DNA from: Strigamia acuminata
Taxonomy: Eukaryota > Arthropoda > Chilopoda > Geophilomorpha > Linotaeniidae
Assembly (NCBI GenBank): GCA_949358305.1
Contig: OX442319.1
Coordinates: 12,030,001-12,090,000, forward strand
Length of the DNA: 60,000 bases
Reading direction: 5' to 3'
In this document: one piece after another, positions 8,601-18,497 of the stretch
Position numbering within the stretch: position 1 is the stretch's first letter
Layout: each line of letters starts with the position of its first letter
Made by a program: the position numbers and the translations under genes
Notes under the pieces: generated by a model
Databases searched by the model: none
What the model saw: the letters and a program-made list of their open reading frames with translations, nothing else
Told to the model about the DNA's origin: nothing

Positions 8601-10653
8601 AATTTATCCGGAAACATCCGAACACGTTGATGCGTCAGCGGAACAATCGGCACGACCATCGCCTCCGACAACTCCTCGTACATCCGCTCCGCCATCACCT
8701 CAGCGATCGGCAGCGCCTTCTCTTCCCCGTGAAACACCGGTACCGACGCCGAGATTTATTACGACGCGTCGTCAGCAACGTGTTGATGATCAGGCTGCGC
8801 AAGGGTTGCAAATTTTCGACCCCGATCCCAATTCACCAGCGACTGCGCGCCACACTACTCATAAGTGGCGATTCGTCGGTGGAAATGGCGAGTGCCGTGA
8901 ATGGGTACGCGAGGAACACCTGAGAAAGGATCAAAAACCCGGGAAGATCTTAATTGATGTCTATTATTTTCCAACTCCGAAGATCCGTCTAAGATCTTAT
9001 CACGACATCGAGGAGTATTGTATGTTGAACAATATTGATTACGACCCCGGACTGTTTTTCTTCGGTAATCTCGAACACAAATTGCCAACTCTTCCGGGCG
9101 TTCGTCATGCGGCTCATCTGTGCCGAACCGAGCCGGCTTCATTCGCCGAAATTCCCAAGTTCAACGACGCTCCGAAATGGCGTGAAGCAATCGGAGAGGA
9201 ACTCGATATGTTCAAAGAGCGAGAAATCTATAAAGAAGTTCCCCGACCACCCGACACCACTATTCTTGGCTGCAAGTGGATTTTTAAACTCAAAACCGAT
9301 GCAGCCGGAACCGTCACCCGATACCGAGCACGCTTAGTAGCACAAGGTTTTTATCAAACCCTCGGAGTCGATTTTGATGAGGTGTTTAGCCCAGTCGTGA
9401 ACTTCATATTGATCCGTCTGTTTTTCTGTCTTCTCGTCGTATTGCGTGGTTGGCAGGACGCCCACCTCGACGTGAAAGGTGCGTACCTGTACGGGGAATT
9501 AAAGCATAACGTATACATGAGAATCCCTGCAGGTGCCACATGCACTGATCCAAATAACGTGTGGCTTCTTCTCAAATCGCTTTACGGCCTCCACCAATCC
9601 GGGAGACAATGGTTCGAGAAACTTGACGAGACACTTCGGGCCCTCGGATTTCGAAGACTGCCAGCATGTAATTGTGTTTACGTGTTCGGGAATACAGCTG
9701 TTATGCTGGTCTACGTGGACGATATCGTCGTGTTTTACGCGTCCGACAGCGTTTTTAATCAGCTAATCCGTCTCATCTCTTCGAAATTCGATATAGTCAA
9801 CCTCGGTCCAATCACGAAGTTATTAGGCGTCGAGTTTATCCGCGACGCCGGACGCACGTTCATAACGCAACGTGCTTATATCGCCAAACTGGTTAAGAAA
9901 TTCGGGGCGTCGACCAATAATCTCGTCAAGACACCAGTGACCCCGGGAACGACACTCGTTAGAGGATCGACCGAAAACTTGGAAGATTTTCCATACCGAT
10001 CTCTAATCGGTTCACTTCTGTTTTTGGCATCGAGAACTCGTCCCGACATACTCTATTCCGTCATCGCTTTGGCACAGTACAACACGTGCTATAATCGAAC
10101 CCACATCCGCGCCCTGTTACAGGTTCTGCAGTACGTGGCAAACACTGCGGAGCTTTGCATCGAGTTATCCGGTTGCTCTTCTAGTCAACTATCTGCATTT
10201 ACCGACGCGTCGTGGGCAAGCGATCCGGAGACATCATTGAGCTTCGGAGGATACATCGTATACGTTGGAAATGTCCCTATTGGCTGGTCCTGTCGCAAAC
10301 AGTCGACCGTAGCGTGCTCAACCATGGAAGCTGAATTTATCGCCCTGGTTGAGTGCGTGAAGGAGATTTTCTGGCTCGACAGCGTGTACACCGAATTCCC
10401 GATTCTCAATCGTCTATCCCGACCTATCGTGTATTCGGACGCCCTGGCCTCGATTCAATTCACATCTAATGATATCGAGAACGCGAAGACGAAGCATATT
10501 CGCGTGAAGTTTCACTGGCTCAGGGAGTGGTTTACTGCGGGAGTCTTCGATCTTCGAAAGGTAGCCGGCGAAGCTAATACCGCCGACATATTCACAAAGT
10601 GGCTATCTTCGGAACGTTTACGATCATTGATTTCGAAGATCTTCCGAGCATAA
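5650..10653 (+). CDS. Copia-1 gag-pol polyprotein
   Basis: This single 1,667-residue frame has the Copia order gag, protease, integrase, reverse transcriptase, RNase H. A UBN2-type gag precedes a CCHC knuckle CFNCDQLGHYANRC at about residue 231. The protease motif is DCGATDH at about 319, with Cys where Ser or Thr is usual. The pre-integrase zinc motif begins WHSRLGH at about 575. Integrase acidic residues lie in MDIWGP, RTDRGGEF and NGTAERINR (about 640-740). A Pro/Ser-rich hinge follows. The polymerase motif YVDDIVVF is at about 1355 and the RNase H motif FTDASWAS at about 1517. No stop or frameshift is present, so the element looks competent. The ATG at 5650 is the first in this frame after the leader. 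Confidence 0.95.
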   Translation: MQKAANSNSLIPVLGVDNYEQWRLSMQFLLKSEGLWRHVTEDKEAEHIATLTPKELDRFMVKKDKALGHIYIHVSPAKRTVLETCNTPKEAWDKLAKTYAPSSRARQAAMRWEFLSLQLQPGEDMPDFIARVDNYVRQLSDVNEIISPVHHAYQYLKCLPPEYAQATFAIYHWPDPQFTPKDVAEQLISEHMRLKSIGLLGTSQSSAHTSMKGQFRPRNKSGPRDISTVKCFNCDQLGHYANRCPRPPRQQQGQPTVSLQRNSRSKSRRRNKNAAAKANNARPRESSHPHREGTYFVNAPQVIQRPVAHFMQSNEWILDCGATDHVSHVRAGFTEFTDVIPFDIELGQGKSQVTGKGTVRLLMAIDKTRCTVNLTNVLYAPNFEANLISVSKIDKARHHIHIFNSEIHVYESDIRSPLIRAKERGGLYYVDGLCTNPTFATTVSPTVQPTPTLPPQMYVTTEEDFIKIPKPKKGKGQQREITDFRIEMPLVEPVKQIPVQQAPIPTNPIPPPIPTQIHNDLTTLPSYANALQSIPTATPIAIPNANSFPPLGNPSQPKKKVIANPASVKDATGLWHSRLGHLHTNGMKLLAANDQVYGMSPGEVSRELACNDCRIAKSTKASHKPDPNPSTTKPLDLLHMDIWGPAPVPSFGGARFVLTVIDDATRYCWIIPLAQKSQVFATFKDFVARVERIQDTQIKAIRTDRGGEFMSNEFLRYLQAKGIQGQRTNPSSPQMNGTAERINRTMADNFRAVLSETKLPEALWAELAVTFAYIKNRSPHSRLNNQVPYILWRQRALSLRHLRKVGSKCWVHYTAPGRKKLDPRAWEGYLVGYASGTRGYRIWNPTDNQVYESIHVKIDERQSYRKSIKISTQQPQQSFTGPGQQTVTFDDNLHYHQWPKGSDSEASEHSANDSERVSTASASMHTPLAFPHIHIPPPTTPERALLDLCATLPPGSASLRQSHHISYEEERDTDHDIREMDELSIYPETSEHVDASAEQSARPSPPTTPRTSAPPSPQRSAAPSLPRETPVPTPRFITTRRQQRVDDQAAQGLQIFDPDPNSPATARHTTHKWRFVGGNGECREWVREEHLRKDQKPGKILIDVYYFPTPKIRLRSYHDIEEYCMLNNIDYDPGLFFFGNLEHKLPTLPGVRHAAHLCRTEPASFAEIPKFNDAPKWREAIGEELDMFKEREIYKEVPRPPDTTILGCKWIFKLKTDAAGTVTRYRARLVAQGFYQTLGVDFDEVFSPVVNFILIRLFFCLLVVLRGWQDAHLDVKGAYLYGELKHNVYMRIPAGATCTDPNNVWLLLKSLYGLHQSGRQWFEKLDETLRALGFRRLPACNCVYVFGNTAVMLVYVDDIVVFYASDSVFNQLIRLISSKFDIVNLGPITKLLGVEFIRDAGRTFITQRAYIAKLVKKFGASTNNLVKTPVTPGTTLVRGSTENLEDFPYRSLIGSLLFLASRTRPDILYSVIALAQYNTCYNRTHIRALLQVLQYVANTAELCIELSGCSSSQLSAFTDASWASDPETSLSFGGYIVYVGNVPIGWSCRKQSTVACSTMEAEFIALVECVKEIFWLDSVYTEFPILNRLSRPIVYSDALASIQFTSNDIENAKTKHIRVKFHWLREWFTAGVFDLRKVAGEANTADIFTKWLSSERLRSLISKIFRA

Positions 10654-10863
10654 ACTTATCGTGACATTCCTAGTTTCTTTTCACCCGACTTCGAGGATCA
10701 TCGGGTTTCTGTGGGAATACCGAGCTTAGTTAAGTGATAACCACGACAGTACCCGGCCCGATGGTTCGACTTTATCATCTTTTTTTTCTCGACGATTATC
10801 AACTGTAATTCCAGTTTACGTTCATCTTGTCCCCTGATAAATATTTCCATCGAAGAGGGGATT

Positions 10864-11399
10864 TGTTGGTCAAAAGACCATTTTGTATCGATGAATACAT
10901 TTGTTATTTCCTAGTTTTCCCTTTGTGTTTAGGTATACAGCGCATCTTTGTTATTATTTAATTGATTTCGATGTTACCATTCGTTTTGCGCTGTCCCGTA
11001 TGTAATTCCATACTTTTATCACTTTATGCTAGGATTTGTCCTATTATCAAATGATTTGTTCAAACTTAATGTAAATTCCCGGCACTAGGTGCCACTACCC
11101 ATTGCTTTTTCATCCAAGATGGCGTCATACACAGCCGTGTATGACTTAGCTGCTTTCCCACCTGTTTGGATACCTATTTGTAATGTATTACTATTTAATT
11201 AAACCGTTTTTATTGTTTTACTCATTGTGTTTGATTTAAAGCACCTTTAGTGCTTCTTGCTAGCGCATATAAGCGGCATTAGGCCGCGCGCATTTCCGAA
11301 ACGATACGCGTCGTATCGTTAACGTCTGTGCGGGTCGCACAGCGCCAATTCACGCTTTCAATCGGTTTACACCGATATTTTGCGCATTCTCTGGCTACA
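10864..11399 (+). repeat. Copia-1 3' LTR
   Basis: This is 536 bp and by eye identical to the 5' LTR. It is preceded by a purine run (10852-10860) and followed by the CGTTC target duplication. Confidence 0.93.
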
Positions 11400-11404
11400 C
11401 GTTC

Positions 11405-11438
11405 CTCCCCTCGTCCTCGACCTCGTTCTTGCCCGCGC

Positions 11439-11476
<38 letters not shown>

Positions 11477-11668
11477 AGACGCTGGCTCCGCTGTTTCAGA
11501 AATTTCACTGCAATCACTGCATGAATCTGAAGAACTATCTTCACTCAGGTTATCATTTACAATATCGAAATCGGAATCGGAATCGGAATCGGAATTGGAA
11601 TCGGAATCAGTCTCGGAATTTTCAAACAAAGTTTGCTTTGACAGCCGCGATCGTTTTGAAGCAGCCAT
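11405..11668 (-). CDS. piggyBac transposase, N-terminal part
   Basis: This frame encodes the first 88 or so residues of the transposase, starting at the ATG at 11668 (MAASKRSRLSKQ). It has an acidic Ser/Asp-rich tract followed by Arg-Gly repeats. The frame is exactly in register with 4204-2624 once one CGTTC copy is discounted. An upstream in-frame ATG at about 11704 is an alternative start. Low-complexity N-termini are common in piggyBac transposases. Confidence 0.82.
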
Positions 11669-11699
11669 GATAAGAAATGGCTTCAACTTACTAAATTTG

Positions 11700-11740
11700 T
11701 GCATATATACCCGTGTATAATACAATCGTTATATACACGT
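11700..11740 (-). promoter_or_regulatory. Possible transposase promoter (TATA-like)
   Basis: On the minus strand, GTATATAACG (about 11735-11726) and GGTATATATGC lie 40-70 bp upstream of the transposase ATG. The rest of the 5' region is split by the Gypsy insertion, whose own LTR now sits about 220 bp upstream of that ATG. Confidence 0.35.
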
Positions 11741-11891
11741 ATTGGTTTGCGCATTGTGCGTGATTGGTGCACATTTTGTGAACGTATGGTTCACGTTATT
11801 TCCACCGGTCATTTTGAACGGTTTTGGCCGTTCTAGGTCAATTGTCATTTTTTTCATTTTTTTTTTTGTAAAATACAATGTTTGATGATTT

Positions 11892-12522
11892 TGTGGTGAT
11901 TCGGCATCACCTGAAGAAGTAATTAGCGGCGATTATCATGTTATTAATCCTCGCCACTAGAGCGCGCTAGAAATACCGACTAGACTGACTAGTCTCGTGT
12001 TTCTGCGAACCTGCATAATCAGAAGGATTTGCATATGACGTCATTTCCGGCTAATATATAACGCCAACGCTTGACCGGATATACTACTACAGTTACCACA
12101 TTTCAGCAAGAGCACCATCTACCTCACCTTTCAGGCCGTTTCACGGATTGATCGAGGACCGGTGCCCGCTGACCATTCAACTGTACAACAGCCACATTTA
12201 TTTAGCGTAGCCAAACTACGCTAGAATAAATATCCAAGCGATATTCGTTTAATTCGCACGAGAAAGCGAATTCTCGCGTGTTCGTTATAACACGTGGAAA
12301 TAACCCTAGACAACAACACAGACCACGCGTAGGACTAAACAATAGGAACTACCATTGTTTAGCGGCGACTCGTATTCGCAGAAGAATCCGAGGACCATCA
12401 TTGGAATCACCTTAACCTTTACTGTATTAGTAAGCGTATTTAATAAAGCAGTATTATATCTTATATTGTATTTCCCGAGTACTATTATTTATTATCTTTA
12501 ACCACAAAGTCGAATCACGACA
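11892..12522 (+). repeat. Gypsy 5' LTR
   Basis: It begins TGTGGTGATTCGG and ends AATCACGACA. A TATA box (ATATATAA, about 12054-12061) and an AATAAA (12442-12447) delimit a likely R region of about 350 bp. It appears identical to the copy at 30094-30724. Confidence 0.93.
12027..12061 (+). promoter_or_regulatory. Octamer, CRE and TATA cluster in the Gypsy LTR
   Basis: A perfect octamer ATTTGCAT (12027-12034) is followed after one base by a perfect CRE palindrome TGACGTCA (12036-12043) and then by ATATATAA (12054-12061). POU and CREB/ATF factors are known to bind these sequences. Use here is inferred from spacing typical of a promoter. Confidence 0.5.
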
Positions 12523-12524
12523 CG

Positions 12525-12542
12525 TGGGGGCCTGTCCGGGAT
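12525..12542 (+). promoter_or_regulatory. Gypsy primer binding site (tRNA-Pro-like)
   Basis: TGGGGGCCTGTCCGGGAT begins two bases after the LTR. It differs by two bases from the tRNA-Pro primer site well known in gammaretroviruses. Confidence 0.7.
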
Positions 12543-12616
12543 AGAATTTGCTAACCTTACGACAAAACTTTAAATAATAACCGGGATCTTTCGACCGATC
12601 ATTATATCGCAAGAAA

Positions 12617-15496
12617 ATGACGAAAACTACCGCAGAAGACAGAAAAAGGCGTAACGACGAAAAGGAGAGAAAGGAAACCGAAGAAATCGAACGCCAAAAA
12701 GCGGAAGAAGCGAACCACGTGGAACCAGAAGTCGAGACTAACTCGACTGAAGTTTCAACGGAATCATCAGGTGAAGGCCTTCCCCTTGCAAGACAACTTC
12801 CGTTCACGGGAGGCGAATTCGAAGGATCAGGAAGCCCTCACGAAGAAAACAGGTTAAATAAATCGTTCGAAAACCCTCGATTCGGATTGAAAAGCCCCAG
12901 ACCAGTCGAAAAGGATCCCAGTGAAATGGATCTAATGACTCTTCTAAATAAAGCGGCAAGCACAGGCGCCGCAATTATCAACGAGGCTACCCGAGCCGAC
13001 CAAGCGAGAACAGCCGCGTTGGAAAAGAAGAAAAACGAATTGATGGAAGATTTAGCCAGAGAGCATCGCGAGAAATTAGCTGCCATGGAACAAAGCTTGG
13101 CACAAGAACGTCAAGCTAAGCAGATGGCGGCCGCCCGTGAAAGCCAAGAAAAGCAAACGGCAATGGAGCGCGAGCTGGCTCGAGAATTGCTCGCGAAGCA
13201 AAGAATAATCGAACGAGAAATGGCCAAGGACTATCAGATCCGGCCACCAAGCAACGGGTTAAGCCAGCATTCGGAGCCAAACTCCGTACAGAGCTCCCCA
13301 GAACGGTCTCACACAGCTAAGGAGCTGGTAGCCAAAGCAATAGAAGTGACACGAGTGGCCTGCGCACACGGCATCGAGATCGATCAGGACAAGGATCCTT
13401 ACGCAGAACTAAGCCGGGTAATCGACCTAGTAAATCAGAGGACTGAAAAACGATCGGCAGATAACACGGCCAGACGCGGGGAGAAACGACGTCGGGTCGG
13501 AGCAGATCGACAGCAGTCCGAGACCGGCGGCGAAGCAACGTCAGACAGTGAAAGTATCGACTCTCAAGCATCTCACGGCAGTATCCGAGTCAACGGACTA
13601 GATAGCATCTTGAACGAATCGGACGAAGTCAAAGGAGAACTGTACGAGGCGTTTATACAAGATAGGAGGAATAATCAGGGCGCGCAATCATGGGCAATAA
13701 AAAACTCATTTGCAATGAAAACTGGCCAAACCAGTAATACCAACCAAGGCGACCCTAACGCCGAACTAATCAGATGTATAAATCAGAAGAACCAGATACG
13801 CAACGAAGCAGGTCAAAATAAACTGGCCATGCCGACGCTCGAGGAGATTAACGCAGTTAAAAATCACCTCGAAAAGAAGCACGCCGCCGAAGCATATGCT
13901 GGAAGAGACTCCTATGTTTTTATCAGAAAAACGGATGAAGGCCTCACGGGGACCCGACTGGACGACCTGGTACCGCCCGGAACAAAGTTGAGCCGAACCG
14001 CCGCTCCGGAAAAATCGAACCCCGATAACTCAACGGTAGCGCAAGACCTCACGAATAACCCGAACGCCGTGGGATCATCAGGACAAACGTCGTTTCAACA
14101 CAATCAATTCGGACTGACAGGCAACGGTACGCATTACCCAAGCCTCCCTTCCGACAACCCACGATCATCACCGCTGCCTAGTGAGACTGACTCGCTAAGC
14201 AACCAACTACGGACGATGAAAGACGAACTCCTTCAAGCCATGGACCAAAAACTTCAACAGAGCCGTGGCCAAGAGACCGAGGAAGACGATCGAAGCGAAG
14301 GATTGTTGAAACGCTACTCCGCGGACCGATGGCTGTATTCTCGCAAGGATAACAACATCAAGTGGACGACCCTGAGACTAATTAAGTTCGACGGATCCTG
14401 GAACGCTGGCAACTTGTTTTTGGACGAAGTCGCCCTGACGATTAACCGTTTAGGAGCGGAACCCGACGAAATGGTTGCGCGCGGAATACCAGAAATGCTG
14501 ATAAATCGGGCCCGAATCTGGTACGCTGATGTCCAACCCCGAAACTGGGAAGACTTCGTCATAAAGTTCCACAATCAATATGGCGAGACGAGCCAAGAAA
14601 TCCAGAAAAGAGTAAGCTCTATGAAGCAAGCTCCCGGGGAAACTCTGAGGGAGTACGTACAACGAGCCGACAGCCTGTTTCGTGAAATGGACAAACCATT
14701 TGACCAACACGCTCAGAAAGCTCTCTTCGAACAAGGACTAAACGAAACCGCAACCAAAGTCCTACGAGAAATGAACGCTCCTAAAGGAGATAATTTCAAA
14801 GCCATCCTCGCTTTCGTCGAGAAAAAACACACCGAAGTAAATGCTCGGTATAACGAAAATCTGACAAAAGAAGAACGAGCTCTAGGAGTGGCTCGACAGC
14901 AACGAATACAGGAACGCAGCATAGACTCCACTAAGCTGCTCCAATCGCGAAATTATCTAAACGGAAGTATAGAGCCACTCCCCTCAAAGAAAAACCAACA
15001 AGCTTCCAACCCATTACCACCTCCAAATAAGGCCTATCGCACGCAAACTAACGCCGCCGAAGAAAAGTCGGAAGACGAAGTAAGCGAAGATTCTGAGCAA
15101 TTCTCGGAAAGCGATGAAGTCGACGAAGGTATCAACGAGGTTGTACATGCAAACATGGGGAAGGAACTAGCACCCAGCTACCGACCTCAGATGAAGTCCA
15201 GAAAATCGGAACATCACAACCCGAAAACAGAGGCGACTTCTGAGAAGAAAGACTACCCCAAAAAGCCTTTTGTGCGGGAGGGAAAGAAGAAAAGCCCTTG
15301 TAATTTCTGCAACGAGGACGGCCACTGGCGTCAGACCTGCCCGAAACTGGCAAAGAAAAAAGCCGACGACAAGGCCGCAGAGAGAGAAGAGCTAGTGAAA
15401 TTGCTCGCTAAGGAGCAAGAAAAAGTCTTGAAGGAACTCACCGCCAAATTCGACAGTATGACAAAAAACTGGAACTCGCGGGCGGAACAAAAATAA
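12617..15496 (+). CDS. Gypsy gag, long form with coiled coil
   Basis: This 959-residue gag is about twice the usual Gypsy length. Residues 1-210 are highly charged and alpha-helical, with a heptad-like Glu/Lys/Gln-rich stretch at about 115-205, so a coiled coil is likely. A low-complexity linker follows. The retrotrans_gag capsid core lies at about 575-730, around IWYADVQPRNWEDFVIKF and SMKQAPGETLREYVQRAD. One CCHC knuckle CNFCNEDGHWRQTC sits near residue 895. The ATG at 12617 is the first after the primer site. The stop at 15494-15496 overlaps the pol frame by 85 nt. Confidence 0.92.
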   Translation: MTKTTAEDRKRRNDEKERKETEEIERQKAEEANHVEPEVETNSTEVSTESSGEGLPLARQLPFTGGEFEGSGSPHEENRLNKSFENPRFGLKSPRPVEKDPSEMDLMTLLNKAASTGAAIINEATRADQARTAALEKKKNELMEDLAREHREKLAAMEQSLAQERQAKQMAAARESQEKQTAMERELARELLAKQRIIEREMAKDYQIRPPSNGLSQHSEPNSVQSSPERSHTAKELVAKAIEVTRVACAHGIEIDQDKDPYAELSRVIDLVNQRTEKRSADNTARRGEKRRRVGADRQQSETGGEATSDSESIDSQASHGSIRVNGLDSILNESDEVKGELYEAFIQDRRNNQGAQSWAIKNSFAMKTGQTSNTNQGDPNAELIRCINQKNQIRNEAGQNKLAMPTLEEINAVKNHLEKKHAAEAYAGRDSYVFIRKTDEGLTGTRLDDLVPPGTKLSRTAAPEKSNPDNSTVAQDLTNNPNAVGSSGQTSFQHNQFGLTGNGTHYPSLPSDNPRSSPLPSETDSLSNQLRTMKDELLQAMDQKLQQSRGQETEEDDRSEGLLKRYSADRWLYSRKDNNIKWTTLRLIKFDGSWNAGNLFLDEVALTINRLGAEPDEMVARGIPEMLINRARIWYADVQPRNWEDFVIKFHNQYGETSQEIQKRVSSMKQAPGETLREYVQRADSLFREMDKPFDQHAQKALFEQGLNETATKVLREMNAPKGDNFKAILAFVEKKHTEVNARYNENLTKEERALGVARQQRIQERSIDSTKLLQSRNYLNGSIEPLPSKKNQQASNPLPPPNKAYRTQTNAAEEKSEDEVSEDSEQFSESDEVDEGINEVVHANMGKELAPSYRPQMKSRKSEHHNPKTEATSEKKDYPKKPFVREGKKKSPCNFCNEDGHWRQTCPKLAKKKADDKAAEREELVKLLAKEQEKVLKELTAKFDSMTKNWNSRAEQK
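15463..15469 (+). promoter_or_regulatory. gag-pol -1 frameshift heptamer A AAA AAC
   Basis: The heptamer AAAAAAC is placed with gag codons AAA (15464-15466) and AAC (15467-15469), exactly the X XXY YYZ arrangement for -1 slippage. The -1 frame is the pol frame, open from 15412 through the gag stop into pol. Whether a downstream stem-loop or pseudoknot exists was not computed. Confidence 0.72.
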
Positions 15497-18003
15497 TTCC
15501 ACATCCGCTCGCGATAACTTCGAAAAAGATGGACCTTACACTAGTGGAAAAACAAATTAAAGAAATGAAAAAATTGTTGGAATTTTTCGAGGAAGCTGCC
15601 AACGAGGAAGTCACAACTCCAACCAACAAACGGAAATTCGAAATAAGAGACGAAGACGGCATAGCCAACGCTTTCATGACTTTACCGCTTGACCAAGGGG
15701 CCAATCCTCTTAAAAAGCGAATACTTCGTTGCAATCTATCAACAGAAGCAAAGAGCGTACTGGCTAAAATACCGGTCTCTTTCGGCAAAAAGGTGTTAAT
15801 GGGACTACTCGACTCGGGAGCGGATCAGTCGTTTATCTCTACCGACTTATTCGAATCACTCGACGAAAAAATACAGAGAAAATTACGGGGGATGAACGAG
15901 AATATTCGAGTTCTTACGGCAGCGGGAGAAGTTAGAGCAGTGGGGACGTTATCAACCGATTTCGTATGGGAAGGAGGCACGATTAAGCATTTCTTCATCG
16001 TGTTACCAACCCGAGACACAATCCTGCTGATAGGAATGGATTTGATGGAACGGATGAACATCCAGCCCAACCCAGTCACACGTTCGTGGAATTACATCGA
16101 CAACCACGAGGACCCACGACTACCCATAATACCTCCGGAACTCCTAGACAAAGCTAAGGACGACGAGGAATGGGGAGGAGGCGAAATTAAAAAGTTCATC
16201 CAAGACTATAATTTTAAATCATTTAATACTATCCTCCAGGAGGAGAATTTAATACATAATCTGGCTGCAGACGCCAACCTTGGCGAAGAACAAACGAAAC
16301 TCCTCGAGGAAATGCTCAAGAAGCACTCGAAGAACTTAAATAAAGATCCAGGGAAGACAAGTTACGTAATGCACGAGATCGAATTGGTTACGGGCAAACC
16401 GGTACGAGTGCCTTTTAAGACTATGAATCCCCAGAAGAGACACATCGTAAGAACAATGTGCAACGAGTTGCTCGAAAAAGGGATCGTGTCGCACGCCATC
16501 GGAGAGTATGGAATGAGGATTGTCCTCGTCATGCGACCAGGCTCCGAACCGCGCCTCTGCATCGATTATAGACCTTTAAACGCCATAACCGTCATTGACC
16601 CCATCCAAATGCCATCAATAGAAGCAATTTTACGAGAACTCGCCCCATTTAACTGGGTCACGACCATGGACTTGTCCAAGGGTTACTGGCAGGTTGAATT
16701 GCGGGAAGAGGATAAGGAGAAAACAGCTTTTTGGGCACCGCAGGGTCGACTGATGTTTAATGTAATGCCCTTCGGGTTAGTAAACGCACCCGCCACCTTT
16801 CAAAAATTAATAGAAAAAGTTCTCGGCGACGCCTTACACAAATACGCATGGGCTTATCTTGACGACATAGTAATAGTCTCTCAGACCTTTACAGACCACT
16901 TGATGCATGTGAATGACGTCATGGAGCGACTCACAAAGGCCGGACTAAACATCCATCCAGGGAAAAGTAAATTTTGCCGCAAAGAATTGGCATTCCTGGG
17001 TTACACAGTCGGAACGGGTGGCCTATCCATCGACCCGAAAAAGACCCAGGCCATTAGCCAGTTCCCCGCCCCGGAAGATGTAAAAGGAGTCCAACGTTTC
17101 ATGGGCATGGTGAATTTCTTCAATCGATTACTCCCAAATTTGGCAGACGTCGCGGCGCCCATCACAGATCTGTTACGCAACGATAAAGAGTTCGAATGGA
17201 CTGACCACTGCGAAACATCGTTTAACAAAATAAAACAAATGCTGATCGATGTAAAACGGATTCCCCTGCCAGATCTTAATCGAGAATTCACTCTTCACAC
17301 CGACGCCAGTCGAATTGGCCTAGGTGCTGCGTTGCTTCAAAAGCATGACGTCGACGGAGTAATGTTAGAGGTCCCGACGATGTTCATCAGCCGGAAATTA
17401 CAAGCAGCCGAAAAGAATTATAATGCGACAGAGTTAGAATGTCTAGCCGTCGTCTGGGCAATCCGAAAATTCAGACCATACCTGGAATTTACCAAGTTCA
17501 ACGTACAAACCGACCACGAAGCCCTAAAATGGTTAATGGCGTTGAAGGAACCGTCCGGAAGAATGGCTCGCTGGCAGCTAGAATTAATGGCTTGTGACTT
17601 AATCATTGAATACCGACCCGGAAAATTCAACGTCGTGGCAGACGCCCTCTCACGAGCCCCAGCTTCAGACCCCGAAGACGAGACCGACTGCGGAGAGGAC
17701 GACTCACGCCTCTTCTACTGTCCGAACCCCGTTCGAAAATGGGAATTTAAGAAGCTAAACGAATTACCCAAGGAGAAACTCGAGTCAGGAGACCAAAATT
17801 ATTACAATTATTGGCTCCGAGCGTACCAGTCTGTCAAGGACGCTCACCCAAATTACGAGCTAACGATAGAACCTCGAATCTCCGACAAGTACGTTCGAGC
17901 ATTCGTCGCCCACGTAAGCAAGGGGACGAACAGCAAACCGCCCACCAGGGACGAATTAATAGCCGCCCAAATGACAGACGACTTCTGTAAAACTTATCGA
18001 GAC
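15469..18003 (+). CDS. Gypsy pol, protease-RT-RNase H part (broken by Copia-2)
   Basis: If made by frameshift, pol enters at about 15469. The first ATG in the frame is at 15529. Counting from 15529, the protease motif LLDSGADQSFI is at about 93, the RT motif YLDDIVIVS at about 442 and the RNase H motif LHTDASRIGLG at about 588, with ADALSRAP near 705. The frame runs to GAGAC at 17999-18003, where Copia-2 inserted. It resumes in register at 25029, where integrase follows. The only lesion seen is the insertion. Confidence 0.93.
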
Positions 18004-18480
18004 TAAAGCGATTTCCTGGCCAAAACATCGGTTAGAAAGGAGTTGACGAGTGTCTAAACAGGTGCGCGACACCGACATGCGTGCGCCATGTTTAATATCA
18101 CATAAAAGTGTACACGCTTCGAGGCTAACAACTGCACTCGGAAAAATAGGATAAATCATTGTTGGATTTCAATGATTTGTCCTTTACATTATAAAATAAA
18201 AGCAATGACATTCATAATCGATAACTAAGCAATAATAACAATACAGGACTCGCTCTTTTGAGCAGACGATGTTATCAGCGCATGCTGCTAAATGGAAACG
18301 TTCAACCGCGGTACAGAACCAGCATTAATAAAAATCGAGATCGATTGAACGCGACATCGAGACATTAAATAGCAGCACATTCATTACACATATCCGGAAA
18401 GTGTGTAATGTAAATATTCACAAACTATACAATATGGCGACAAACAACCAAACACACAATATTTCCACCACAACTCAATA
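18004..18480 (-). repeat. Copia-2 3' LTR
   Basis: This is 477 bp and ends exactly where the GAGAC duplication begins. The termini are non-canonical (TA...TA). The copy at 24547-25023 appears identical. Confidence 0.9.
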
Positions 18481-18497
18481 TATCCCCCTTTGTTTGG

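Larger units (their letters stand above)
4205..11399 (+). mobile_element. Copia-1 LTR retrotransposon, apparently complete
   Basis: Two 536-bp LTRs with TG...CA ends are flanked by a 5-bp target duplication, CGTTC (4200-4204 and 11400-11404). The element has a primer binding site, one long gag-pol frame and a GAAGAGGGG polypurine tract at 10852-10860. The LTRs look identical by eye, so insertion is recent. It landed in the RG-rich N-terminal part of the piggyBac transposase, on the opposite strand. Confidence 0.95.

Noticed and set aside
11380-11720. Plus-strand frames rich in Arg, Pro and Asn
   Set aside because: These are antisense readings of the RG- and Asp/Ser-rich N-terminus of the piggyBac transposase.
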